Assembly (NCBI GenBank): GCA_046330255.1
Contig: JAXLTC010000002.1
Location: forward strand, 1 to 64,000
Direction: 5' to 3'
Origin: JBBSBL01 sp046330255
GTDB lineage: Bacteria; Actinomycetota; Thermoleophilia; Solirubrobacterales; Solirubrobacteraceae
Length of the DNA: 64,000 nucleotides
Shown piece after piece: positions 9,022 through 16,996 of this stretch (the first letter of the stretch is position 1; the number at the start of each line of letters is the position of its first letter). A program made the position numbers and the translations under genes. Below the pieces are notes generated by a model. It ran no database searches and was not told where the DNA came from. It worked only from the letters and a program-made list of their open reading frames with translations.

Positions 9022-9720
9022 CTACGCCTTGGTCGCCAGCGCGTCGGAGATGCGCTGGGACATCTCGGCGTCGGTGGTGAAGCCGACGATCGAGCTCGCC
9101 TTGCCCTTGTGGTCGAAGACGATCAGCGACGAGGCCTCGGTCACCTGGACCCTCTGGGTGACCTCGCCGAAGCTGGAGAGCGCCGCCAGCGGGGCGGCGA
9201 CAAGGACCACGCGACCGCCCCGGGTGCTCAGGCGCGAGAACTCCTGGCGCACCATCTTGTCGTCGGACGAGCGCGGGTTGTAGAAGAGCAGCGCCACGAC
9301 CTTGCGCTGGTGCAGCCCGCGGTCGACCGCGGCGACCTTCTTCGCGGTGGCGGCCGAGGCCTTGGCAGAGACCGCCCGCACCTGCGGGGAGGCGGTCGAG
9401 GACGACGAGCCGCTCGCGGAGCCGGACTGCGACCCCGAGGAGGAGGAGCTCGACGCGCCCGAGGCGGCGGCACCGCCGGTCGAGGCGTCGGCCGCGCCGA
9501 CCTTCGCCGCGTTGTCCTGCGAGGTCTTCACCGCGCCCTTCGCCTTGGCGATCGACTTGGTGAGGCCCTTGACGCCCGGAGCATCCGGCGCGGAGCTCGT
9601 GTTGGAGGAGCCGCCGCCCGAGCCCGAGTCGGACTTCGGGCGCAGCGCGACGAGCCAGACGCCCGCGAAGGCGACTACCACGATCAGGACGATGAGGACG
9701 GGCCGCGAGACCTGGGTCAT
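9022..9720 (-). CDS. Membrane-anchored thioredoxin-fold-like protein, function unknown
   Basis: The 232-residue protein begins with one N-terminal membrane helix (PVLIVLIVVVAFAGVWLVAL), followed by a Ser/Gly/Ala-rich linker of roughly 100 residues (runs of SSSSSSGS and ASGSSSST) and a C-terminal domain of about 95 residues. The C-terminal part (VVALLFYNPRSSDDKMVRQEF, then VVLVAAPL, SLIVFDHKGKASSIVGF) looks like a thioredoxin fold: strand-helix-strand, with the tail strand pair. The CxxC active site is missing (PRSSDD stands in its place), so a redox role is unlikely. The protein probably faces the cell exterior. It lies downstream of aspS on the same strand; repeat copy 1 follows its stop. 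The gene itself is secure; the fold is an inference from the pattern. Confidence 0.75.
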   Translation of the reverse strand: MTQVSRPVLIVLIVVVAFAGVWLVALRPKSDSGSGGGSSNTSSAPDAPGVKGLTKSIAKAKGAVKTSQDNAAKVGAADASTGGAAASGASSSSSSGSQSGSASGSSSSTASPQVRAVSAKASAATAKKVAAVDRGLHQRKVVALLFYNPRSSDDKMVRQEFSRLSTRGGRVVLVAAPLAALSSFGEVTQRVQVTEASSLIVFDHKGKASSIVGFTTDAEMSQRISDALATKA

Positions 9721-9754
9721 GCCCTGCTCTATTCGGCAGGAACGGCCTCGGGCG

Positions 9755-11530
9755 TTAGCCCGGCTTGCGAGCGGCCAGCCGTGCGAGCCCCAGGTCGCGC
9801 AGCTGGCGGTCCTCCACGGCGGCCGGGGCGCCCGTCAGCGGGTCCGCGCCGCTGGCCGTCTTGGGGAACGCGATCACGTCCCGGATCGACTCCCGGCCGG
9901 CGAGCAGCGCGACGATCCGGTCGATGCCCATCGCGATGCCGCCGTGCGGCGGCGCGCCCTGGCGCAGGGCGTCGAGCAGGAACCCGAAGCGCGCCTGCGC
10001 CTCCTCGGGGCCGATGCCGAGGATCCCGAGCACCGCCTCCTGCACCGCGGGCGTGTCGATCCGGATCGAGCCGCCGCCGATCTCGACGCCGTCGAGCACC
10101 AGGTCGTAGGCGCGCGAGCGCAGCGCGCCGGGGTCGGCGAGGTCGCCCGACGGCGCGGTGAACGGGTGGTGCAGCGCCGTCCAGCCGCCCCCCTCCGCCG
10201 CGCCGAACATCGGGAAGTCCACGATCCACAGCGCCTCGTGCGCGCCCTCGGGCACCAGCCCGCGCCGCGCGGCCAGCTCGGAGCGCAGGGCGCCCAGCGC
10301 CTCGGCCGCGACCTCCGCGCGGTCGGCGACCAGCAGCAGCAGGTCACCCGGCGCGCCGCCGAGGCCCGCGGTGACCGCCGCGATCTCCTCCGCGCTCAGG
10401 AACTTCGCGATCGGCGAGCGCCAGCCGCCGTCCGGCTCGGCGAACGCCCACACCAGGCCGCCCGCGCCGCGCGACTTCGCGAGCTCCGTGAGCTCGTCCA
10501 GCTCCGAGCGCGGCGTCTCGCGATCCCCGGCGTTGAGCCCGCGCACGACCCCGCCGCCCGACACCGCCCCGGAGAAGACCTTGAACTCCGCTCCCGCGAC
10601 GGCCTCGCTCACGTCAGCGATCTCCAGCCCGAAGCGCATGTCGGGCCGGTCGGAGCCGAACCTCAGCAGCGCCTCGTCGTAGCCCATCCGCGGCCACGGC
10701 GGCGGGGCAACCGCGAAGTCAGCGACCTCGAAGCAGGCGGCCATCACCGCCTCCAGCACCTCGATCACGTCGTCCTCCTCGACGAACGACATCTCGAGGT
10801 CGAGCTGCGTGAACTCGGCCTGGCGGTCGGCGCGCATGTCCTCGTCGCGGAAGCAGCGGGCGATCTGGTAGTAGCGCTCGAAGCCCGCGATCATCAGCAG
10901 CTGCTTGAAGAGCTGGGGCGACTGCGGCAGCGCGTAGAAGCTGCCGGGCTCGGCCCGCGCGGGAACGAGGAAGTCGCGCGCCCCCTCGGGCGTCGAGCGC
11001 GTCAGGATCGGGGTCTCGATCTCGAGGAAGTCGCGCGCGTCCAGCTCTGCGCGAATCGTCCGCACGACCGCGTGGCGCAGCGCGATCGCCTCCTGCATCC
11101 CGGCCCGCCGCAGGTCGGTGGTCCGGTGGCGCATGCGCAGCAACTCGTCCACAGGCCCCTCCTCGTCCACCGGGAACGGCGGCGTCTCCGCGCCCGCGAG
11201 CACCTCGACCGAGTCGCATGCGATCTCGACCTCGCCGGTCGCGATCGCCGGGTTGACGTTCTCCGGCTCGCGCGCGGCCACGGCGCCCGCCGCGGTGATC
11301 ACGTCCTCGCCGCGCAGCGCGTGCGCGGCCGCGTGCGCCTCGGGCGCGCTCTCCGGATGGAAGACGAGCTGGACGATCCCGGAGCGGTCGCGCAGGTCGA
11401 TGAAGATCAGCCCGCCGTGGTCGCGGCGGCGGTGGACCCGGCCGGCGACCCGCACCGCCTCGCCCGCGTCGCTCGCCCGCAGCGACCCGCACCAGCGGTC
11501 GCGAAAGCGGTTGGGGCGCGGCGGCCTCAC
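9755..11530 (-). CDS. aspS: Aspartate--tRNA ligase, probably non-discriminating (Asp/Asn)
   Basis: Class II synthetase of 591 residues. The N-terminal OB domain has VAGRVHRRRDHGGLIFIDLR, motif 2 is FRDEDMRADRQAEFTQLDLE, a GAD-type insertion lies in the middle, and motif 3 is GGIAMGIDRIVALLAG. The His in RRRDHGG, where E. coli has Leu, is the residue reported for bacterial AspRS enzymes that also charge tRNA-Asn, so amidation by GatCAB would be expected; this is an inference from one position. The GTG at 11530 overlaps the hisS stop as GTGA and is preferred to an upstream in-frame start that would extend into hisS. Confidence 0.96.
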   Translation of the reverse strand: MRPPRPNRFRDRWCGSLRASDAGEAVRVAGRVHRRRDHGGLIFIDLRDRSGIVQLVFHPESAPEAHAAAHALRGEDVITAAGAVAAREPENVNPAIATGEVEIACDSVEVLAGAETPPFPVDEEGPVDELLRMRHRTTDLRRAGMQEAIALRHAVVRTIRAELDARDFLEIETPILTRSTPEGARDFLVPARAEPGSFYALPQSPQLFKQLLMIAGFERYYQIARCFRDEDMRADRQAEFTQLDLEMSFVEEDDVIEVLEAVMAACFEVADFAVAPPPWPRMGYDEALLRFGSDRPDMRFGLEIADVSEAVAGAEFKVFSGAVSGGGVVRGLNAGDRETPRSELDELTELAKSRGAGGLVWAFAEPDGGWRSPIAKFLSAEEIAAVTAGLGGAPGDLLLLVADRAEVAAEALGALRSELAARRGLVPEGAHEALWIVDFPMFGAAEGGGWTALHHPFTAPSGDLADPGALRSRAYDLVLDGVEIGGGSIRIDTPAVQEAVLGILGIGPEEAQARFGFLLDALRQGAPPHGGIAMGIDRIVALLAGRESIRDVIAFPKTASGADPLTGAPAAVEDRQLRDLGLARLAARKPG

Positions 11531-12777
11531 GCGGGCAGCGCCCCCCGCAGCGCGCACGGGATCACCTGGTCGGCGGCGAGCTCGCGCTGCTCTCCCGCCT
11601 CCATGTCGCGCAGCGTCGCGCCATCGCCGCCTCCGAGCAGCGCGACGAATCGCGCGCCGATGCGATCGGCGTGCTTGAGCGCTCCCTTCGTCGACCGTCC
11701 GGCCGCCTCGAGCTGGGACCCGAGCCCCGCGCGCCGCGCCTCGGCGGCCATCACCGCCGCCTCCGCACGCCGCGCGGCCTCCAACGCGACCACGTAGAGG
11801 TCCACCACGGGCGTCGCGACCGGCGTCTCGCGGCCCGCGAGCAGCATCCGCTCTACACCGGCCGCCCAGCCCACGCCCGGCGTCGCCGGGCCGCCGAGCA
11901 GCTCCACGAGCCCGTCGTAGCGCCCGCCGCCGCCGACCCCGCTCTGGGCGCCCAGCTCGTCGGAGGTGAACTCGAAGACCGTTCGCGCGTAGTAGTCGAG
12001 GCCGCGCACGAGCGTCGGGTCGACCTCGTAGGGCAGGTCTGCGGCGTCGAGGATCGCGCGGACCGCGGCGAAGTGCTCGGCGTCGGCGGCGTCGAGCGAG
12101 TCGAGCAGCAGCGGCGCGTCCGCCATCACCCGCCGCGTCCCCTCGTGGGCGGAGTCGAACGCGCGCAGCGGGTTCTGGTCGATCCGCTCGGCGACCTCGG
12201 GCGCAAGCTTGCCCTCGCGCGAGCGCAGATGGGCCGCGAGCCGCTCGCGGTAGCCCGCCCGCGCCTCGGGAGAGCCGAGGCTCGAGATCCGCAGCCGCAG
12301 CCCGCCCACCCCCAGCGCGTCGAGCAGGTCGCCCAGCAGCAGGATCAGCTCCGCATCCAGCGCCGGGTCCTCGGAGCCGATCGCCTCCGCGCCGACCTGC
12401 CAGAACTGGCGATGGCGGCCGGCCTGCGGGGCCTCGTGGCGGAAGAAAGCGCCCAGGTACCAGAGCCGCACCGGCTGGGCGAGCTTGTGCATGCCGTGCT
12501 CGACGTAGGCGCGGCAGATCGGCGCGGTCCCCTCGGGCCGCAGCGTGAGCGAGCGCCCGCCGCCGTCGTCGAAGCTGTACATCTCCTTGCGCACGATGTC
12601 GGTCGCCTCCCCCACCCCGCGCGCGAACAGCTCGGTGGCCTCGAAGGCCGGCGTCTCGATCCGCTCGTAGCCGGCGGCGCCGAGGATCCGCGCGGCCTCC
12701 TCCTCGACCGCCGCGCGGCGCGCGGCCGCCTCGGGCAGCACGTCGAACGTGCCGCGCGGCGCCTTCAGGCGCGTCAC
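11527..12777 (-). CDS. hisS: Histidine--tRNA ligase
   Basis: Class II synthetase of 416 residues, the normal length. It starts RLKAPRGTFDVLP and has LRPEGTAPICRAYVEHGM, motif 2-like RHEAPQAGRHRQFWQ, the histidine-A loop LVRGLDYYARTVFEF and motif 3 VGWAAGVERMLL. The C-terminal anticodon-binding domain (VDLYVVALEAARRAEA onward) is complete. The GTG at 12777 overlaps the upstream metallo-hydrolase stop as GTGA, and its own stop overlaps aspS, so MBL hydrolase, hisS and aspS appear translationally coupled. Confidence 0.98.
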   Translation of the reverse strand: MTRLKAPRGTFDVLPEAAARRAAVEEEAARILGAAGYERIETPAFEATELFARGVGEATDIVRKEMYSFDDGGGRSLTLRPEGTAPICRAYVEHGMHKLAQPVRLWYLGAFFRHEAPQAGRHRQFWQVGAEAIGSEDPALDAELILLLGDLLDALGVGGLRLRISSLGSPEARAGYRERLAAHLRSREGKLAPEVAERIDQNPLRAFDSAHEGTRRVMADAPLLLDSLDAADAEHFAAVRAILDAADLPYEVDPTLVRGLDYYARTVFEFTSDELGAQSGVGGGGRYDGLVELLGGPATPGVGWAAGVERMLLAGRETPVATPVVDLYVVALEAARRAEAAVMAAEARRAGLGSQLEAAGRSTKGALKHADRIGARFVALLGGGDGATLRDMEAGEQRELAADQVIPCALRGALPA

Positions 12778-13418
12778 GAGCGGGCTAGCTCAGCGAGGAA
12801 CGGGTTGCTCGCGCGCTCGCGCCCGAGCGTCGTGACGCCCATGTGCCCCGGGTAGACGACGGTCTCGTCCGGGTAGGCGTCGAGCAGGCCGGCGATCGAC
12901 CGGGCCAGGGTCGGCCAGTCGCCCCCGGGCAGGTCGGTGCGCCCGACCGAGCCCTGGAAGAGCACGTCGCCGGAGAACAGCGCCCCGTGCCCGGGCGCCG
13001 CGTAGGTCACGTGTCCCGGGCTGTGGCCGGGGGTGAAGACGACGTCGAGGTCGATCCCGGCGAGGCTCAGCCGCTCGCCGCCGGCGACCGTGTGGTCGGC
13101 GTCGTAGCTCTCGTAGGGGCCGATCCCGGGCCACGGCACGAAGCGCATGATGTCGGCCAGCACCGGCACCTCGATCTCCGGGCACCAGACCGGCGCGCCG
13201 GTCGCCCTCGCGAGCGGCGCGACCGCGCCGACGTGGTCGAAGTGCGTGTGGGTGAGCAGGATCGCCTCGGGCTCGACGCCGAGCGCGCCCATCGCCTCCA
13301 GCAGTCGCTCGGGCTCGTCGCCCGGGTCCACGACGACGGCCTTCCCGCTGCCCGGGAGGAATGCGATGTGGCAGTTCTCCTGGACCGGGCCGACCGTGAA
13401 GCTGCGGACGTCGATCAC
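12774..13418 (-). CDS. MBL-fold metallo-hydrolase (glyoxalase II-like)
   Basis: Metallo-beta-lactamase fold hydrolase of 214 residues. The metal site is visible: THTHFDHVG (HxHxDH), GHSPGHVTY and FSGDVLFQGSVGRTDLPGG, with the last His in VYPGHMG. This matches the small bacterial glyoxalase II-like group often found next to hisS; hydrolysis of a thioester such as S-lactoyl-mycothiol or of a persulfide is plausible, but the substrate cannot be read from the sequence. It starts with GTG at 13418 inside the stop of the upstream gene (GTGA overlap). Confidence 0.88.
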   Translation of the reverse strand: MIDVRSFTVGPVQENCHIAFLPGSGKAVVVDPGDEPERLLEAMGALGVEPEAILLTHTHFDHVGAVAPLARATGAPVWCPEIEVPVLADIMRFVPWPGIGPYESYDADHTVAGGERLSLAGIDLDVVFTPGHSPGHVTYAAPGHGALFSGDVLFQGSVGRTDLPGGDWPTLARSIAGLLDAYPDETVVYPGHMGVTTLGRERASNPFLAELARS

Positions 13419-13786
13419 CGGCCGGCCTCGAGCTTCTTGCGCTGGCGCCGGCGGTAGACCATCAGGTCGGTGTAGTAGCCGAGCGGCGTGTAGAGCACGA
13501 GCATGAACGCGGAGACGGTGACCGCGGTGCGGATCGGCTCCTTGAAGACGAACGCGACGAACGCGAAGAAGAGGACGGTCGCGATCCCCGCGCGCTGGAA
13601 GGCGCCCTTCCAGGACGGCGGGCGGTCGAAGCGGTCCTTCTTCGCCGCGGCCCCCTTTCGGCCCCTGCCGGCGGCGGGCTTGCGCTCCTCGGCCTTCGGC
13701 TTGCGGCCCGTGCGCCCGCGGGCCTCGACCATCCCGGCGGCGTTGCCGCGGTGCTTGGTGCGGCGCTTGCGCTTGGTCTGGGCCAT
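13415..13786 (-). CDS. Small basic two-helix membrane protein
   Basis: The 123-residue protein has a strongly basic N-terminus (AQTKRKRRTKHRGNAAGMVE, then a Lys/Arg/Pro-rich linker) followed by two membrane helices: AGIATVLFFAFVAFVFK and TAVTVSAFMLVLYTPLGYY. The tail is basic (YRRRQRKKLEAGR), so both ends should be cytosolic. The first motif recurs in hypothetical membrane proteins of actinobacteria, but I know of no function. It lies 6 nt after the formimidoyltransferase and overlaps the MBL hydrolase start. Confidence 0.8.
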   Translation of the reverse strand: MAQTKRKRRTKHRGNAAGMVEARGRTGRKPKAEERKPAAGRGRKGAAAKKDRFDRPPSWKGAFQRAGIATVLFFAFVAFVFKEPIRTAVTVSAFMLVLYTPLGYYTDLMVYRRRQRKKLEAGR

Positions 13787-13792
13787 GAGGCG

Positions 13793-14686
13793 TCAGCTTA
13801 GAGCGTCGGCGAGCGCGTTCTCGATCAGGTGGCGCGCGGGGTCGAAGCCCGGGATCGGCAGGTCCTGCGGGAAGCCCTCGAACGCGGCGCGGGGCGCGAG
13901 CCCGACCAGCTCGGCCTCGCTCGGCTCGGCGCGGCGGCGCACCGCTTCCACGAGATCGCGCAGCGGCGTGGCGTGCGGGTCCTCGACGTTGAAGGACACC
14001 TGCGCGGCGCCGCCGCGCGAGGCGAGCTCGAGGCCGAGCGCGCGCACGCCGGCGAGGCCGTGCTCGCCTCCCTCGCGCACCGCGGCCGCGATCGCGCGCG
14101 CATCGGCCGCGGTGGCCGGCGGCGCGAGCAGGAGGTTGAACGCGACGAGCGGCGCCCGCGCCGCGACCAGCGCGGCGCCCGCGCTCGCGTGCGGGCGGGC
14201 GGGACCGAAGTCCGGCCGCGCCTCGCCGCCCGCCATCCGCTGAGCGAGCCCGGCGATCCCGCCCCGGCGCAGCTCCGCGCGCGTGCGCCCGCCGGCCAGC
14301 TCTCCGTAGAGGAACACCGGCAGCTCGAGCTCGCGGCCGAGCAGGTCGGCGGCGACGAGCGCCTCCGCACAGGCGGCGCCGCGGTCCTCGGGTACGAGGT
14401 GGACGACCGGGACCACGTCGATCGCGCCGACATGCGGGTGCACGCCCTCGTGGCGGGCCAGGTCGATGCGCTCGACCGCCGCGCGCGCGCCGTCGAGCAG
14501 CGCACCTGCGAGGGACCCCGGCTGCCCGGCGAGCGTGTAGACGGCCCGGTGGTGGTCGGCGTCGCGGTGCACGTCGAGCAGCCGCGCCGCGCCGCCGCCC
14601 TCGAACGCCCTCCCGATCGCGGCGATCGCGTGGCCGTCGCGCCCCTCGGAGACGTTCGGGACCGCGAGCAGGACGGGCGGGCTCAC
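13793..14686 (-). CDS. ftcD: Glutamate formimidoyltransferase (FTCD N-terminal family)
   Basis: Transfers a formimino group from formiminoglutamate to tetrahydrofolate, a late step in histidine (or purine) breakdown. The 297 residues match the stand-alone bacterial transferase. The N-terminus LLAVPNVSEGRD and the middle motif HEGVHPHVGAIDVVPVVHL carry the conserved histidines; the C-terminal subdomain has AQVSFNVEDPHATPLRDLVE. The GTG at 14686 follows the stop of the upstream peptidase gene by one base. No other histidine-degradation gene is visible in the window, so the pathway partner must be elsewhere. Confidence 0.9.
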   Translation of the reverse strand: MSPPVLLAVPNVSEGRDGHAIAAIGRAFEGGGAARLLDVHRDADHHRAVYTLAGQPGSLAGALLDGARAAVERIDLARHEGVHPHVGAIDVVPVVHLVPEDRGAACAEALVAADLLGRELELPVFLYGELAGGRTRAELRRGGIAGLAQRMAGGEARPDFGPARPHASAGAALVAARAPLVAFNLLLAPPATAADARAIAAAVREGGEHGLAGVRALGLELASRGGAAQVSFNVEDPHATPLRDLVEAVRRRAEPSEAELVGLAPRAAFEGFPQDLPIPGFDPARHLIENALADALS

Positions 14687-14687
14687 G

Positions 14688-15659
14688 TCACCCGCCCAGC
14701 GCCCAGCGGCCGGCGTCGAGCACGCGTGTGCCGCCGACGTCGAGTGTCGCGTCGAGCACGACCACGTCGAGGTGGATCGGCACCGACACGGTCCCGCCGA
14801 TCCCTGCGCTGGCGCCGAACGCGACGTGGACGGTCCCGAGGATCTTCTCGTCCTCGAGCACATTGCCGGTGAGCGTCGCGCTGGGGTTGGTGCCGACGCC
14901 CAGCTCGGCGAGGTTGCGCCCGGCCGGCCCGTGCGCGTCGAGCAGGTCGGCGAAGCGCTCGCCGAAGGCATCGTGCCCGGCCGCCAGCGCGCCGTCGGCG
15001 ACCTCGAGCGGAACCGGCGCGTCGGGAAGGCCCAGCGGCGCCAGCGAGCTTGCGAGCACGCGTCCCTCGCCCCCTGCGGGCGAGACGAACCCCTCCCCGC
15101 ACGGCAGGTTGCCGAACGCGCCCGCGGCGGTCAGGTCGCCATCGTCGGCGATCCCCTCGCGCCCTGAGAGGTCGAGGCGCAGGTCGGTGCCCAGCGGGCA
15201 GCTCAGGCGCGCCTCACCGGCTTCGCCGAGCAGCTCGGCCACGGCGCGCGAGCGGGCCGCGAGCAGGTCGAGGTCCACGTCCATCGCGCGCGCGAGCATC
15301 TCGGCCGTGACGCCCGGCAGCGTCGCGCCGCGCACGCCCGCGTCGCTGGCCGCCTTGCGCGCAGGCGTGTGCGAGATCGAGCGCGTCGTCGGCGCGAGGT
15401 AGCAGTCGGCCGCCGCGATCGCTGCGGCGACGGGCGGCGGCGGGTCGGTGCCGTCGGTGGCGCGCTCGTTCATCACCGCGAGCACGGCGTCCGCGCCGGC
15501 GCGCGCCGCCCCCTCGCGCAGCCCCTCCGCGATCTCGCGGCTGCCGGGGTCGCCGACCACGACGACGTTCTCGCCGGGCGCGATGCCCAGGCAGCGGGTC
15601 ACGACGGTGTCGACGGCGCGGGCGAGGTCGGGCACGGGACGGCCGGCGCGGGCCGGCAA
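14688..15659 (-). CDS. M29-type aminopeptidase-like protein
   Basis: The 323-residue protein resembles thermophilic aminopeptidase T (family M29): N-terminal Rossmann-like part (VTRCLGIAPGENVVVVGDP) and a C-terminal part with NLAELGVGTNPSATL, GNVLEDEKILGTVHVAFG and PIHLDVVV, in the positions of the metal-binding Glu/His/Asp residues. The same fold includes 2,5-dihydroxypyridine dioxygenase (NicX), so peptidase activity is not certain. The TTG at 15659 is taken because GGGAGGGG lies 9 nt upstream; GTG 15635 is the alternative. It is the first gene of the operon leading to aspS and lies back-to-back with the tRNA gene. Confidence 0.8.
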   Translation of the reverse strand: MPARAGRPVPDLARAVDTVVTRCLGIAPGENVVVVGDPGSREIAEGLREGAARAGADAVLAVMNERATDGTDPPPPVAAAIAAADCYLAPTTRSISHTPARKAASDAGVRGATLPGVTAEMLARAMDVDLDLLAARSRAVAELLGEAGEARLSCPLGTDLRLDLSGREGIADDGDLTAAGAFGNLPCGEGFVSPAGGEGRVLASSLAPLGLPDAPVPLEVADGALAAGHDAFGERFADLLDAHGPAGRNLAELGVGTNPSATLTGNVLEDEKILGTVHVAFGASAGIGGTVSVPIHLDVVVLDATLDVGGTRVLDAGRWALGG

Positions 15660-15677
15660 CTAGAATCGCCCCTCCCG

Positions 15678-15751
15678 GCCGGAGTAGCTCAGCTGGTTAG
15701 AGCAGCGGAATCATAATCCGCGTGTCGGGGGTTCGAGTCCCTCCTCCGGCA
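15678..15751 (+). tRNA. tRNA with CAT anticodon (elongator Met, or Ile2)
   Basis: A full cloverleaf can be drawn: acceptor arms GCCGGAG and CTCCGGC, D-arm AGCTCAGCTGGTTAGAGC, anticodon stem GCGGA/TCCGC with loop ATCATAA (anticodon CAT), T-arm GGGGGTTCGAGTCCCTC region, discriminator A. CCA is not encoded. It lacks initiator-tRNA features (the 1-72 pair is G-C), so it is elongator tRNA-Met, or the tRNA-Ile whose CAT is modified to lysidine; the sequence alone does not decide. Confidence 0.93.
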
Positions 15752-15833
15752 TCGCGGCAGGCGCTCGTCCTCGCCCTCGCCCTTTGATCGGATTGGAAGC
15801 CAAGGGGATGGATCGCGACCGGGAGTGGCGGTC

Positions 15834-16394
15834 CTAGGTCGGAACAAACACTGAAGGCAGCACGGTCGCAACGGCCTTCCGCTGGGGCTTACCCAGCCCG
15901 CCGGCGAGGCGTCGCAGGTCCAGCGCATCGTTGAACGCCTGGATGAACGCGCTGTCCTCCGTGTCGGCAAGGGACTCTCCAAGCGCCTCGGCGAACCATC
16001 GGCCCACGTCGGTCCAGCGCCAGACCTTGGTCCGTGCGTCGAGGCGCCCCGCGGCGGGAGGGAAGCCTCCTGGCCCCCTCTTGCCGTTCACGAGCAGCCG
16101 AACGCTCTCGGCCGAACGGCCGGAGCGCCTGGCGATGTCGCTCATCGTGGCGAGATCGTCCTCCTCGATGCGGAGGATCTGGGCCTCCGGGAGAGCCTTG
16201 TCCAGATCCTCGACCGCCGAGGTCAACGCGGCAGGGAGGTCCCTCGCCCGCCTGTCGAACTCCAGCAGGTAGGACCCCGCGTCATCCGGTCCCATGAGTG
16301 ACGCGTCGCCCAGCCGGTCGTACACCCGGACGGACAGCTCGTCCAGATCGCGTCCCGGGATGAGGAATCGGACCGTGAAGGTGTACTGGTTCAT
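15834..16394 (-). CDS. HTH partner (probable antitoxin) of a HicA-like toxin
   Basis: The 186-residue protein has two parts. The N-terminal half (YTFTVRFLIPGRDLDELSVR, then a repeated strand-helix pattern ending ILRIEEDDLATM) looks like a ferredoxin-like or partner-binding domain. The C-terminal half has a helix-turn-helix (MSDIARRSGRSAESVRLLVN) followed by GKRGPGGFPPAA and a Trp-rich wing (VWRWTDVGRWF). The same pairing with a small HicA-like protein is frequent in actinobacterial genomes, as far as I recall. The ATG at 16394 overlaps the toxin stop (TGATG), so the two are co-translated. The order is toxin first, as in hicAB. The antitoxin role is inferred from position and the DNA-binding motif. 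Confidence 0.75.
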   Translation of the reverse strand: MNQYTFTVRFLIPGRDLDELSVRVYDRLGDASLMGPDDAGSYLLEFDRRARDLPAALTSAVEDLDKALPEAQILRIEEDDLATMSDIARRSGRSAESVRLLVNGKRGPGGFPPAAGRLDARTKVWRWTDVGRWFAEALGESLADTEDSAFIQAFNDALDLRRLAGGLGKPQRKAVATVLPSVFVPT

Positions 16395-16618
16395 CAGGGC
16401 TTGTGCACACAGCGGGCAACCCATCGGTCGATCCGCCGCGCTTCGTTGTCCGGGTTCCTCGGCGAGCCGTTGATCGAGAACGGCGGGCACCGGCCCTGGT
16501 CGTCGCCTGGGCAGTAAAGGACTCCCCAGTGGGCACGAGGGCTATCGACTCGCATGCCTGCCCGCTCGGCGCGCTTCACCGCAGCTTCCACCTGCTTCTT
16601 CGGATGGCGGGGGCTCAT
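16394..16618 (-). CDS. HicA-like small protein (probable toxin)
   Basis: The 74-residue protein (MSPRHPKKQVEAAVKRAERA, then RAHWGVLYCPGDD and SINGSPRNPDNEARRIDRWV) has the size and double-stranded-RNA-binding-like layout of HicA mRNA interferases: helix, strands with a central His, helix. The His in RAHWG sits where HicA has its catalytic GSH histidine; two Cys (LYCPGDDQGRC) may form a metal or disulfide site not found in classical HicA. The ATG at 16618 is chosen over longer upstream frames because homology begins here and a perfect palindrome lies 12 nt upstream. RNase activity is inferred. Confidence 0.72.
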   Translation of the reverse strand: MSPRHPKKQVEAAVKRAERAGMRVDSPRAHWGVLYCPGDDQGRCPPFSINGSPRNPDNEARRIDRWVARCVHKP

Positions 16619-16630
16619 GCTACCAGGGGC

Positions 16631-16646
16631 GTTGGAAGTTTCCAAC
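16631..16646. promoter_or_regulatory. Palindrome upstream of the HicA-like toxin gene (probable operator)
   Basis: GTTGGAAGTTTCCAAC: 7-bp perfect arms GTTGGAA/TTCCAAC around GT, ending 12 nt before the toxin ATG on the minus strand. The position and the HTH domain of the downstream partner make it the likely autoregulatory site. Confidence 0.5.
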
Positions 16647-16996
16647 ACATAGACGCGCGGGTCATGCGAAGTCGCCGGGATCGGGATACAACCCGGTCCA
16701 TGGAGCACGCCCGGCGTCAACATCGAATACCCGCCGATCGGATCAACCAGGATGCGATCAAGTTGGCGGAGATCCGGCGCCTGGATGTCTGGAAGCCACA
16801 CCAAGTCGCGCATCTCTTCGACCTAATCAACCGCGGTGATCGCCTGGAGGCCGAATCACCGCCCGTGTCGCTTCCGGGAGCCCGCGCCTCGTCGTTCAGC
16901 AGCGAGGCCGGTTGACGGACGCGGCGAACGCCGGGGCCGTAGCCCACAGCCAGCCCGAGGTCGCCGGCATGCGCGGAGACACGGCTGCGCGCCGCG
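16647..16996. other. Non-coding stretch between the toxin pair and the TetR gene
   Basis: About 350 nt of lower GC than its surroundings. Open frames exist on both strands but none has a recognisable protein pattern or a start signal. It probably carries the promoter of the toxin pair; I see nothing else. Confidence 0.4.
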
